Source: Sphagnum magellanicum
Lineage: Eukaryota; Streptophyta; Sphagnopsida; Sphagnales; Sphagnaceae
NCBI GenBank assembly: GCA_021904315.1
Contig: CM038908.1
Coordinates: forward strand, 36,198,001 to 36,262,000
Direction: 5' to 3'
DNA: 64,000 nucleotides
The position numbers and the translations under genes are program-made. The notes beneath the pieces were generated by a model. It did no database searches and was not told the DNA's origin. It saw only the letters and a program-made list of their open reading frames with translations. This document shows, piece by piece, positions 1-12,506 of the stretch; the stretch's first letter is position 1; every line of letters begins with the position of its first letter.

Positions 1-3000
1 CATGCCCTCTAATCGATGTTTTTTTTTTTTTGCCAATTTTGTCGTCTTCAAACTTTAGCCGGCCATATTTTCCATTTTGTGGGCAAAATTTTCTCGAATT
101 TACGTTAGAAAAACGACAATCTCCCGTTTTTTCTAATTTTTTTGGTTGCGAAATCTAACCACAAAAAAATAAATCAATGCCTGTAATGCCCATGTTTGTC
201 TGTTTTGAGGTGAAGGCCCCAACTTGTGTGACGTACCAGCCTTCAACAACTCCCTTCCGTTAACCCCTAAGAGCCTAAGCTCATTTCATAACCACTAGTG
301 TGGCCTGTGTGGCTGGCCCAAATGTGAATAGACTCTGAAATCCAGATTTTCTTTCATGTTTTGAATTTTTGCGGAATTTTCAGTGACAAAAATCACTTAA
401 AATCCTATATTTTCCAACATTTTAGGTCCAAAACTTATGAAATAAATTCAGCTTGTCAAGATCTCTCCAACAATATTGAAAGCACATTCCAATTGCTTTG
501 AAAATTATAGTTTTGATCCAATTTCTTTTTCAGTGAAAAGTTCTTTCAAAATTATTAACTTTTGCATTGCCTCAATCGTCTATGAAACCAAGTTGATGCA
601 TCCTTACTTGTAGAGACTGTTGTACCCAGATCTGCCTTGGCGTTTTCATGCTTTCACCTCTGTTTTCATTCATGTCTTCGTTAAACATCTACACTATCTG
701 CACATCGCAAACCATGCACTGGTGAGCTTTGACATTCAGATTTTGTCTCACGTTCAAGGGTTAATTCTGACCTCATATTCAAGGGTTAGTTCTAAGGGTG
801 GAACTAAACCCGCTGCAAACTTTGCAAGTGATCGAAGACCTAATCATTCAGAATTATCATCTTTGGCCTAATCACAAACTTGTGTTTAGTTAGAAAATTT
901 AGTATGCGGAGGACATCTTCTCAAGCCCCTTTCCTCAAACCCTCACTCCTACATTTGTTGTCAAATTGAGAATCAAACCCAATTCAACACTTCGACTCGT
1001 AACCTAAACCACCGCATAGGCCTCTCACAGGGTTCCACACTTGAGACCCAACTAAGTGAATCCTCTCACTTGAGGGTTCACCCAAAAGGGAATGTCAGAG
1101 ACCTTTGAAAGATACCAAGAACATGGTCCAAAGCACCACAGTTTGGGAGATCTCAATGTGACAAAACGAAACAAGAGAAAACAAATTACCAAGTACTTAA
1201 TAGCAGGAACTTTCATTCTGAAATGGCGTGCAGATTATTGGGCAGAAATTATTTAGAGGAGGCCACATTACTGTACGACTTGATCGGACTCAGCAACTGA
1301 CTGTCCAAGTTTTAATTAATTTTTTAATTTGAACTTTGGCAGGTGGTTTTTAATTTTGAAATTTTCAGCATGTAATGTCCGTCCGGTCGTCCTCCTTGGG
1401 GGTAAGGGGGTTAGGGTTAGCACGCCCTTCATAATGAATATTTTTGGGCTTATGATATAGTTAACCTTATGCTTTACAATTGGGTGGGGGAGTAAGGCCC
1501 ATGGGTGGCCTTACCTTATACTTAAGTAATTTTTAGTTTTTACAGCATGTAAAGACTTGCAATAAAACTAAATTTTGCCAAGTTGAGAATTGGGATCAGG
1601 TTTTTTTTGTTATAATTTTTTTTAATAATTTTTTTAAAAATAAATTTATTTATAAATCTGTGATATCGAAAATTTGGCGAAAATACTAGGAAAATTAGTT
1701 GACTTTACACTAGGGAAACAAAAAAATTCCCTATTTACACTAGAACTTGGGATGCCTTTTGTTTCCCTGTTTACCTTTTCCATGGAAGGGATCTCTTCGC
1801 CTATCTCCCCCCTTCAACACAACAACCCTCATGAAACCAATGAATGAAGAAGAGGCCCCTTTGGAGGACCCGTGTGTCCACTGGAACCATCTTGCCCAAG
1901 AGAGGCACGCTCTCAATTTTTAAAAAAAAAATACAGTTTGAAGAAACCGGGGGACTTCACAGTGTCCGAAGGTCACGGGTACCCACTAGTACTTAATAAT
2001 ACACATGCATTTGTCCAGTGTCTCTAGACTGTGTCGTGATTAAGATTTTGTCCTGCAAGGAACACAGTTAAAACTGACAGTCAGCAACTTGTAGATTTTA
2101 AACTTTAATATAATTATAAAAATTTCGGCACAACTGATTTATTTTGTAGTTGGACAAAATTTATGCCAAAACCATTCATGTACTACGGGTAGTACCTGGG
2201 CGACTTCGCCACCTCTGTGCCAAATAATTATTGTAATTTGATATTTCTAATTCGGCAGTTGATTTTTAAAATTTTAAACTTTTTGACATAAAGGATCATA
2301 ATCCATAAAATTAGTGTAACTTTTTAAAGTTGTGTCCTTGTCCATGTGGTTAGACAAATCAAGATCAGTACTGTCTAGACAAGACCCAAGTTCAAATTGG
2401 CTGCATGCAACTGTTTTTATTGCTCTTATTGAATTTTTGAAAATTTTGGCATAAAGTGCTATTTTTCAAATTTTTGAATTTTTTAAAATAATTTAATTTA
2501 TGCCGAAGCTACCAAGGTACTAACATATACACTCCCTGGAGCTCTTTGGGATAACCACACCTCAGTAAGGCTTACATGCAAATCCCTTAGAGACATGGTT
2601 TTAACAGAGTGATATATCATATGCACAAGGCTATAGCCCAAGTTCCAATTGGTTGAGACGCAATTCATCATTAAGCCCTGTCATTGAGATCCCAACAAGC
2701 AGTCCATATTCATACCAACAAATAACAGAAATTTTTTTAAAAAAAATACAGTACCATTAACAACCACACTCAAACATAAGCAAACAAAGAAAAACCAATA
2801 CTGCAAGCATAGAAAGACTCAGTAAGATGACTTATAAAATTAAAAAAATCCCCATACTGCCAAAAGAAAAAATCTTGAGCATTTTGAACTCATATTGAGT
2901 CCAGTGTATTTTATTTTTTAAAAATTGTGATGTAGCCACATTGGCCATCCATCTTGAGTATTTAGCCAGGATTGGTTGTAGGACAGACAGGAACCTAAGT

Positions 3001-4087
3001 CTTTCTTAGAATCCTGTTACTTTTTAAGTACCTCTAGGTACACACAGTCTAAATGCAGCGAACAGCACCTTTTTCCCTTAAATTTTTGGCGAATTTTTGA
3101 ATTTAAAAAAAAAGCCTTTGAGCTTGTCGCAGGTCATTTTTAGATTTCGCAACAGTGCGAAATTGTGCACCAAATAAAAGTCTGATTGAGTCGCTCATTG
3201 GCAAAGGAGACTTTATTTTTCTCACTTTGTTCAACACCATTATTGGCCTTGCAAAAGGACAAGGGCAAAAACTTTGGGACATATCAGTTCAAGAGGCCCA
3301 TTATTTTGCTACATATATTCAAGTGTAGTCCAGTCCTGCAGTTTGGTACGTTAAAGCATAAGACTCCTGGTTCTGGTTAGTGGAGGTAGGGTTCAAAGGC
3401 CAAATTCAGGCTTATCAATTAAGGCACCACATGGCATTATACAACATTGCCACATATACCACATGCATGTTATAGTTAAAAGACATTTTTTCTGGTTTTG
3501 ACAAAGTTTTAAGAAAGAGTTTTAAAAAGACTAATTTGCTCACTAAACAAATTGTCAACTCAAGGATTGAAGTTGTAAAGTTTATCAGTGATTTGTATTT
3601 TTGGCAAAAAAATCACCAAAAGGTGACACTGCCTCAAAAATCTGGTTAAAATTCTTTTTTTTTTGGCAAAAGATTTGCCAAAACTTTTGACCAGTTTTAT
3701 TTTTGAGGGCGTGGGGGATAGTGTCGCCACAGGGCCTATGGTGACAGTTTTAATGGTCCTTTATTGCACAATCTGACTTCGGATTCTCGTTGCTCCTAGT
3801 ACACTATTAACTACAAATTTGCAAAAACAAAACCATTGGTTTGAATTACCCAAAATAATTATCAATTTCAAAGAGTGAGGGAAAATGTTAATTAGTAATG
3901 GGTTCTTATTGCAGGTAGTACAAAAGTATTGCATATTTTTGTTTTCCCTAACTACCCATTTACATGACCAAGATGAGCAAATCATTATCACAAAAATTAT
4001 GTTTTGCAACTTTTAGCAAATGTTACAATGTTGGATTCATTTTTTGTGAAACAAAAATCAAGGTGGAAGTCAAGGTTGAAAAGGAAT
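1..4087. other. AT-rich intergenic stretch
   Basis: No gene is recognisable. The sequence is AT-rich, with T and A homopolymers and short interrupted reading frames lacking family motifs. Two places have a faint tRNA-like layout. One is about 950-1020 on the minus strand, with GTGGTTTAGG followed by GGTTTGATTCT. The other is about 2335-2420 on the plus strand, with TGGTTAGAC followed by AGTTCAAATTGG. These could be old tRNA-derived SINE heads, but neither box is canonical. Confidence 0.5.
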
Positions 4088-4318
4088 ATGAAGGAAGAAT
4101 TATATCCACAATTTGAAATGTACATATTATAGGTGTACATGTATTATTTTGCAATAATAGCTCATGTGAAGGAAGAATTATTTCCACATTTTGAAATTTG
4201 CATATTATTGGTGTACATGTATTATTTGGCAATAATAGCTAATGTGAAGGAAGAATTATATCCACATTTTGAAATTTGCTTATTATTGATGTACATGTAT
4301 TATTTTTACAATAACTGC
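4088..4318. repeat. 78-bp tandem repeat, three copies
   Basis: The phrase GAAGGAAGAATTAT recurs at 4090, 4168 and 4246, exactly 78 bp apart each time. Each unit continues with a TCCACA..TTTGAAAT block and a GTACATGTATTATTT block. Because 78 is a multiple of three, short repetitive reading frames arise on both strands; I do not regard them as genes. Confidence 0.9.
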
Positions 4319-5192
4319 ATCACAATATTGATCTGAAATTTCATTTCTTGCTTTTTAAATTGGTGAAAAAGAATTCTTGAGAAGATTATTTGTCATTTGG
4401 TAGTTCTTATAAATGTGGCCACACTAAATGTGATAGGATGTCTCGTCCTTTGACTCCTATAGTTTGCAATTATTTCCAAATTGATTCAAATGCAGAAAGT
4501 TTTTTGATCTAACATAATTTACACTAATTAATATGAACCCTTAGTCAAATTAAAGTATGATAGTTTTAAAGCTTTTATATTACATTAGCTTTTTAACCTT
4601 TTTTTTTCATTTTGTTGACAATGCATTAGTGGCAATTCCATCCTAAAAAAATTTAGCATTGATGGTGACAAGGTTTGAAAAAACTATCAAAACCATGAAA
4701 AAAACTGGCAAGAAAACTTTCTTGAAATGGTCCTTTAACATGCAAAATGTCTAGTAATTTGTGACCAAATTTGATGAAAGTTTAGCAAAAAATTTATTTG
4801 GCAAAAAAATAAACCCAAAAAAGAGCTTTTATGTGATCCTTTTAATCAACAAGTATTACATAAAAACCTCTAAACATTTGAAAAAATGTGAAATGAATGT
4901 GGTAATAGCTTTAATGACACCGTATGCAAATGAGTGTGAATAATAACAATAACCACAAATTTTCATGGCTCAAATATTCTTTAGACTAATCTTTCAAAGG
5001 CATAATTTAAACCCAATTTGTCACATTACTTAAAGTTTTTTTGGTTATTTTATATATTCATTAGATTTACTTCAAATTTATGCAAATAATACAATAGTTC
5101 AAATCCTTCAATGTGTAGCAATATCTGGTCACAGTGTTACCTTTTATAAAAAGTCAATAAAAGGATTTCATATTGGACATTGTAATTGCTAA
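4319..5192. other. AT-rich intergenic, nothing recognised
   Basis: I see no gene, RNA or well-defined repeat here. The sequence is very AT-rich with A and T runs. Confidence 0.5.
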
Positions 5193-5534
5193 ATGAAATG
5201 TGATTTTCTATGGATTGCATTGCAAAGTTCAAGTCTCAATAACACCCACATGCACGTCGTCGATACAGACGCAGAAGAAGCAAAAGCAAACACCCATCAT
5301 AAGCTCGATCTTCACAACATGTTGCATCCTGAGCTTGCTCGTCTCCTCACTCACTCGGACATTCCTGCACAGAGAGCGAGCGATGAACTTCTTATAGCTG
5401 AAAGCTTAAACAAAAACTTAAACGAAAGATGCACCAAGATGCAGCTGGATCACGAGAGAACAAACAAATTCTTCTTCTTCTTCATGACGATAAATGTGTG
5501 CTTTGCATTTGCATTTCTTTTGCACAACTCATGA
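5193..5534 (+). CDS. Unassigned 113-residue open frame in a gene-like island
   Basis: An open frame starting at ATG 5193 encodes a mixed-composition, fairly hydrophilic middle (a DTDAEEAK segment, then a His/Leu-rich helix-like part) and a Phe-rich hydrophobic end. I do not recognise the family. The local composition from about 5240 to 5640 is less AT-rich than its surroundings, which is the main reason to list it. A 105-residue frame on the minus strand (5482-5799) ends in a Ser-rich then Lys/Leu-rich segment and could instead be the remnant. This may be a fragment of a host gene or chance. Confidence 0.15.
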   Translation: MKCDFLWIALQSSSLNNTHMHVVDTDAEEAKANTHHKLDLHNMLHPELARLLTHSDIPAQRASDELLIAESLNKNLNERCTKMQLDHERTNKFFFFFMTINVCFAFAFLLHNS

Positions 5535-5927
5535 GCTTTGAGATGATCTTCCTCAAAAACTTGACGTAATCCGGGCTCTTCACGAGTGTTTCAAGAACGT
5601 TGGAAGATGATGATGCTGATGAAAACATGCGTTGCAAGCGGCGGGGAGCATCATCGCCAATGGGGTTTTTTTTTTCCTTTTTTTTTGTGGCGAATTTTGG
5701 CCACTTGGCGACCAAAAATAAGGGTGGGAGGAGGGGTGCTGCAAACTGTCCAAAGGATTTTTTTTCGGTGAAAAAGGGCCCACAGTCGCCATATTTCAAG
5801 GAAAAACAAAAAAAGTGGAACTCGCCATATTTAGAGCATTGGTAGTTGTATTAGGTTCTTGTATGTTGCCATTTCTATAGGGGAGTTTGAAAAAAATTCT
5901 ACTTTGTCTCTTAGCTCTACTAGCCAA

Positions 5928-5985
5928 ACTTGGCTAAGTCCTCTTGTGGATGATCGCCATTCCACCTACATCACAAAATTGAAAA
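5928..5985 (+). repeat. Dispersed AGCCAAATTTGGCTAAAT-type repeat, copy 1
   Basis: This copy reads AGCCAAACTTGGCTAAGTC followed by CTTGTGGATGATCGCC and a near CTACATCACAAAA tail. It matches the 7960-8032 copy in the same orientation, and copies at about 59915 and 61920 in the opposite orientation. The core AGCCAAATTTGGCT is close to palindromic. Confidence 0.6.
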
Positions 5986-7959
5986 AACAAAAAAAACAAA
6001 AAAAAGAATAAAAAACACTGAAAGTATAGGTACCTATATACCTATTTGCCATTAATTTGTGAAATTTACAACACCATCAAGAGATTGGGATGTTCTCCAA
6101 CAAGCAAAATGCATGATTTGCTTCAAGAACAAGCAAGCAACCAACCAACAAACAAACAAACAGCAGCAAAAATTAAATGCATACATACACTTAAGTATGG
6201 GTGTGCATATTAAGCTTCTTGAGAATTGAATTTGCAATTAATTTGTGATATTTCAAACACTCCATCAAGAGATTCTTTATTACACTTCCCCTTTTCCCCC
6301 ACCCACTTCTCGATTTGCATGTGAGGAACACAATTGGGTGTGTGGGTGTGTGTGTGTGTGTGTGTGGGGTCTTACGGATTGAAGAGACTACGATTGGGTT
6401 TGTGTGGGGTCTTTCGAATCAAAGAGAACGAACTCATTAGGCATATTATTGTGTGGTAGATTTCTCTAGTCCTTTACAAAACCATAATCTACTTGATGAT
6501 TGCAGCAACAATCTGCTTTGTCTCCCCTGGTTTGGAACTTTCTGTGGCTTCTTGTTGAAGAGGTGTTAACCTTACTCTCGTGGTTTGGAATGTTCTATCA
6601 CTTTTTGTTGAATAAATACTAACCTTCTAATGTTTTTTTTGTATCGCGAGAATGGAGATTTCGTCATTCTTATGAAATATATATATATAGGATTGCCCTT
6701 CGAGTTGAAAGGCTCTTGTAAACCTTGCTTTGCTTGCCCTCTACTCGATTTTTTGGGAAGGGGGAGGTGATGGGATGATATGATCTATTGAGGAAAGAGC
6801 TCCTCTCCTCTCCTCCAAGCCTTGAATTTGATGGATTGGAATCTCAGTGAATTTTTTTTAACGGTGAAATTCTGTTATTTAGTGAAAACAAATTGGAGAA
6901 AAACTTGAAATGAAAACTATGTGAAATGTGTTTTTCCCCTTGAGCTATACAAACAGCTACAAAGTCCAATCACATTCATCCAACACAAGGTAACCTTCCA
7001 AGGGGTTCTCTCCATAATTGGCAAAAGGAAGCTTGAGTACTATGGAACAGTCCTGGTAATGCATATTCCACTAAGGAACACAGTGAATCCAATGGGGACA
7101 ATCCACCATTTTGTTAGGTGATAACAAGTTAGGGTCTATTTCACAAGGCAATGTATTTTTTAATCAACAATTCAAATTTCAGTTGTGTATCTAAGAGCAT
7201 CCTCATCGGAATCAGAATTTTTTAAAAATATTAATTAATGATGAATATCATCCTACTCCCACTCATAAACCTCTAAACAAAACTTTTTAATTATTGTATC
7301 ATTTATCATTTTGCACTTGAATCAATAAAAAATTTCAAGGAATTCAAAGCAATGTATTTGTTTACAAGGATTGAATATCACTGAGCCATAAATGGCAAAT
7401 TTGTAGAGCAAGAGGGGTTTTTTACACCACCTTGCTAGGGAGATTTAATATGAAAATGCTAAATGTGTGGAAATCACCCCAATTTACACACATTTATAGT
7501 TTACATTTTGAAAGCACCTTTGTCTTTTCTTTTTTCAAGTGCTTGATTGAAGAATACATTGGATTATTGCCCTTTGGTTTGAAGGACTGCTAATTTTTTG
7601 TCATGAATCTCAAGTACTAAACTGCTGCCCCCACCCACCGCCCTTCAGTTCAATCAGAAAACTCCTTTGAAGGACAATAAGTGATGAAACCATGGCAAAC
7701 ACCATTAAACAAAGCACCCCCCACAAAGGGGAATTAGATGGAACAAAGAGAGAGGACCCAAGTTGAAGCCTGAAGGACCAAACCCAAAGTGAGTCACTAA
7801 TGGTTTTGCAGTTTTAAACTGGAAAATGTAATTTCGACACAATAAAATGATTTTTATGAAAAAATGGCCCTAAGTCACCAGATTTCCAAAAAAATGAAAT
7901 CACATGAGTTTCACACAACCTAACAAGTAGCCAAAATATTTACAAGGTTCTTAAAATTT

Positions 7960-8032
7960 CCTGCTTTCATATCTGGTCTACAGCCAAATTTGGCTAAATC
8001 TTCTTGTGAATGATTGTCAGTTTGGCTACATC
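7960..8032 (+). repeat. Dispersed AGCCAAATTTGGCTAAAT-type repeat, copy 2
   Basis: Contains CTTTCATATCTGG, then AGCCAAATTTGGCTAAATC, then CTTGTGAATGATTGTCAG and GGCTACATCAAAA. The same word order is seen at 5928-5985, and in reverse complement at about 59915-59975 and 61920-61975. No coding capacity was seen, and element ends cannot be set by eye. Confidence 0.65.
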
Positions 8033-10140
8033 AAAAAAAAGGGGGTGGGGGGTTGGGCCAAAAAAGAAAGACAAGAATAAACCTTGCACACCCTCCTAAG
8101 AAAATGCCTGGGAAAATATAATTTTCTAAATAATTCTAACAATTTTTCTTACAATTTAATTGTTTCCAAATTTTCTCTTTTCCCACTCTTCCATTTCTGC
8201 CAGAATTAGAAGATGCTTTGACCCTTTTGTGGATACTTGGTGCAGAGGATAAAGTGAACTCATATATAGGGTGCAACATGGGTATATGATACTCGTATGA
8301 AATTATTGGTATTGAAGAACATACCACATACCAGTGGGGTATGACCTTAGATCATCTACGCCAACACTCAGTATAGGACCCGCAAAAATAATTCTGACAT
8401 CCACGTTTTAGTTACCAACTTTTTTCCAACCCCACCCATAAAACTGGAACAGGGAGAGTGTAATAAGTAGATGGTAAACTACTAATAGCAAACTCACTTG
8501 AACCAATCAAACTATCTAGCCAAGCAGAAACAGGGAACAGTCAATGAATACGATTAGACTCTGGTTATTTAGACTCTTCCAGGGCTCCTCCGGGGCTCTC
8601 TGAAAGCTGTAGTTGTTTTCAAGTTCCCATCAGTCTTCCACTGGATGTACTGATGAAACCTCAGCTAAAATTTCCAGTGCAGGGTCACATACTGAGTATT
8701 GGTGGAGATGCTCATGGGCAGTACTAGCGTTATAACAGTACCAGTCTGTCATGGAACGTGATCAGGTAATACCAGGTATATACTTGCCTTATAGCAATAT
8801 CAATATCAGTTTTATACCTGTTTAGACCAGGCAAAAAATCAGTCTTTCGACCTAATATCAGTACTAGATTGGTATGAAAGTTCTTTAGAAATACCCAATA
8901 TCAATATGTGTCAGGTATGGGGAAAATACCAGCACAGAAAAGGCCCCACAACAGACCAGTCTGGTATGTTCAAAAGTCAATAACCAGTCCAACATTGGTG
9001 ACTATCACCCTTCTCACCAGACCTCTGGCAAATTTTATTCTCGAGGTTGAACATGACAACAAAGAGGAAAATGAGAGAGAAATGCAAAGGACACAAGTCT
9101 TCTTTGAGAATTCTGCCCTGTTAGAGATGCTAAAGCGCTAGTTCTGCTACCAGCGGTTGTCTAGGTCCATTGTATACAGACAACTAGAGCATCCAGAGTT
9201 GTGCTCAGTAGACAACCCTGCAAAAGTATTTTTCACATCCAAGTTTAGTTATTTACTTTTCTTGCAAACCACACCCATTAAACTGAATCTGGGACAGCAA
9301 ATAGGTGGGGTTTAGCGAACCACATGGACCAATCATTATGATAGGCCAATCAGAAACAATGAGTACCAGTCAGATCATATTCATTACACTCTTTTGCGCA
9401 GGTGCACATAGTGTTTCGGCGCCTTTTACCAGCGACCGCAAACTTTGCAATTATTCTGAGCCAAACCAGCAACTTTTGACTTTTCTTCATCCAATTTTAC
9501 TATGCAGTATCACATACAGATCACCCCTGGAGACGCTCTTAGAGCTCTAAACAACACAAACATACATAGTCTCAACTAGTGGACAAACAAGTTGAAACCT
9601 TTTTTTTCCAACTTTTGAAACAACCCCCAGGTCCTTCACTTTTCATAGGAATTAGATTTTATCTCTCTCTCTACACAGCCAGTGTTTTTATATGGTGTCT
9701 ATTGGGTCATTTAAATTATAATGTAGAGGTCATTATATTGTTGCAATTGGGATTTTTATTTCTCATCTAAATTATAATTTAGAGGTCATTATATTAATCC
9801 TACAACTTCATGGACCAATAGTTTCCCAATTTTCATTTAATATTTTCAATTGCCATTTTCAATTTTTTTAACACTTAAAAAAAAATCACACTCAAAAGCT
9901 TGAACAATATTCATATGTCAATCATTTTTTATTTGGCACAATCCAATATAATATTATCAGAATGTCCAAGATTATTTTCTATGCAAATTATGCTGATGTG
10001 CATACCTTTACATGGATATTGTTCTTGTACAAGTACCAATCATTATTGACAACAACTTTTGATTACACATGGCTAGATATGACATTCCAAGTAACATGAT
10101 GAAATTTGTTTGAACACTAATATATTGTTCTACCTCCTTC

Positions 10141-12110
10141 CATTGTAACATTAACCTATAGTATGTTAGTTAATAACATATAGTTAATTATTTAATTATT
10201 AATTAGATGATAAATGAATTGTTAATAGGTAGTTATATTTAATATTTAATTAATTAGTGAGTATTAATGACCATTAAATAATAGTTAATGCTATTATTGG
10301 AGCTAATATAAGTAGGAGGGAATAGTAAATGTATAGTAGGTATGTAAGTAAATGGATAGGTGGTTAGTTAATTAATTAATTAAGTAGGTTAACTTAAGTA
10401 GCTTAGATAAATATTAAGTCTAGGCTAGGTAGTTAAGTAGGTCATGTGTAGCTAGGTAAGTAAGTAAGTAGATTAAGCTAATGTGTAGATAGGTAGTTAA
10501 TTAAATTAAGTACATATGTTAAGTAGATATATATAAGCCATGCTAGATTGAACAAAGTTAAATATATAGCTAGCTTCCTAGTTACCTAGGTAATTAGTCT
10601 AGGCTAGTAGGTAAGTTATGGTAGATTAAGCATTAGCTAGTTAGTAATATAATTAAGAAGTAGTTAGTGGTTGTTAATGGTTGTGACTAGGTTACAACTC
10701 AAATGTTTATCCCATATTTTTTATCTTCTCTTTCAACTTTGCAAATTATATAAATAGCACACTAAAAACATTAAAAACACAAAAAAACATTTGGGATGAG
10801 TCAATCAAAGAGGCTTCACCCTAAAGGTTAAACCCAAATAAAAAAAATTATTTTCAAAAGATTAAAAACCCAATTTATCTCATAGTTTAAGCCAATTTAC
10901 CTACCTATCTAGCATGTGCCTAAATACCTACCTACCTAAGTGGGTAGTCCTAAGTAGCCTAGGCCTACCTAGGTTTAAGTAACTTATGCCTACCTACTTA
11001 CCTAGGTTAGCTAGGACTAAGTAGTTTAGGCTTGCTTACCTACCTACCTATTTACTTGGGTTAAATTTAAACTTTCAAAATCAAGTGATGAATCTAAAAT
11101 TGACATGTGGTGATTAATGGTTGGATGGAAAAATGAAAACTTAACCCTAAAACCCAATTTCAAATAATATTGACATGTGGCATATTTGAAATGATGGCAA
11201 CACATGTCAAAGATGTAACCCTAATTTAAATTCAATTACATTTTTTATTTAATAGGCCTTAAAGCTTAAATGTGCCATGTGTCATAATATGATTTGCCTA
11301 AGATTTTAATTTCATTTTCAAGGGGAAACCATTTTAATTTCAATGTTAGTCACAAATCATCAAGGTATCATACATGTCAAACATGGATGAAACTATATTT
11401 GTCGACTGGTCAATTCACTCAACTTTAAAAACTATTGTCTTGTGCAACTTTTCTAACGCAACTAAACTCATTTTAGTTGCAATTGGACTTTGCAATTGAA
11501 AAATAGTTGCAAATGGTAGTTGTTGTTTTGCATTTTTTTTTCTAATTTGCCTATTTACCTAGCCTAGCTTTCTTATGCACATACCTATTCAACTACCACT
11601 GTTTACCTATTTAGCATGAACAACCTGGTGGCCTACATATGTAACTATCTACCTACGTATGTACCTTCTTACTTTTCCACCTATGCACTTGCCTACTTAT
11701 AACATACTAATAAATGCTTCTTAACCTAGAGGCACCAATAGCTTACTTGACTCAACCTAGCCTAGCTCAACCTAACATAACCCACCTACCTACCCATCTA
11801 ATTATTTATTTATAATTATAACTACGTAGCCTAACTACCTACCTGCTTACGTGCCCACCTATGTTTGATTGAACTACTTACATGCCTACCCAGAACAAGG
11901 TAGTTGGATAGCTAGCTAGTTAGTTAAACTAGGTGCATAGGTATCTATGTACATGGAGGTGCATATTATAAATGGGTACATATGTATGGATATACACTAA
12001 TTACCTAGGTAGGTTGGTAGTTGTTATTTGTTTGGTTGTTTAGCCGTAGGCAAAATAGGTACATGTAGGTAGGCAAGTAAGTAGGTGGGTCCAAGCACAG
12101 TCAAGTAGAC
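10141..12110. repeat. TAGG/CCTA-rich degenerate low-complexity block
   Basis: From about 10150 to 10680 the plus strand is dominated by TAGGTAAGTAAGTAG and TTAATTAATT words. From about 10880 to 11060 and 11540 to 11890 it changes to the complementary ACCTACCTACC style. It then flips back to TAGGTAGGTAAG style at about 11900-12110. The complementary blocks could in principle pair. I see no gene; a degenerate tetranucleotide microsatellite or satellite is the simplest reading. Confidence 0.8.
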
Positions 12111-12506
12111 TGACGATTATACCTTTTTGGGGTTGAACGACAAGTAGTAGAAAACGTATCACAAAATTGTGAAAGATGTAATTTCATTAAACTTAAAAAT
12201 TGAAATCAGTAATTTTTTGCTCCTACACATATAAGAATAATATTAAAAAAACATTAATTCAATAGTCATTCAAGTGCGTTATTATGAAATGCAAGAAGGT
12301 TTAGATCCTAATTGTATAATGTCATTTTTTATGAAAGTAGGTGCGAATAAATTAAAATATATATATTTCAAAAATTTAAACTAAGAGACATTAAGTATAT
12401 GCCACAGACTTTTGGACATTTACTAGCGTGCCTTTATTTGCAAGCATACTATTTGGCACACTTGGTCCATGCTCACTATCATTATTGTCTTCCCGGGAAT
12501 TTGCAG
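12111..12506. other. Intergenic upstream of the thioesterase pseudogene
   Basis: AT-rich sequence with no recognisable first exon of the downstream palmitoyl-protein thioesterase remnant, so that gene appears truncated at its 5' side. Nothing else was identified. Confidence 0.4.

Larger units (their letters stand above)
5641..10140. other. Intergenic with dispersed repeat fragments and a GT microsatellite
   Basis: No gene is recognised. It contains a short GT-rich microsatellite (about 6340-6366) and a near-duplicate of about 40 bp (6051-6090 and 6234-6275, both containing CATCAAGAGATT). There is also a direct repeat around AGAGGTCATTATAT (about 9711 and 9766, roughly 56 bp apart) and two copies of the AGCCAAATTTGGCTAAAT dispersed family, listed separately. 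Short open frames here lack recognisable domains. Confidence 0.5.

Noticed and set aside
4088..4318. CRISPR-like array
   Set aside because: The three 78-bp units are contiguous and degenerate with no unique spacers, and the window looks eukaryotic.
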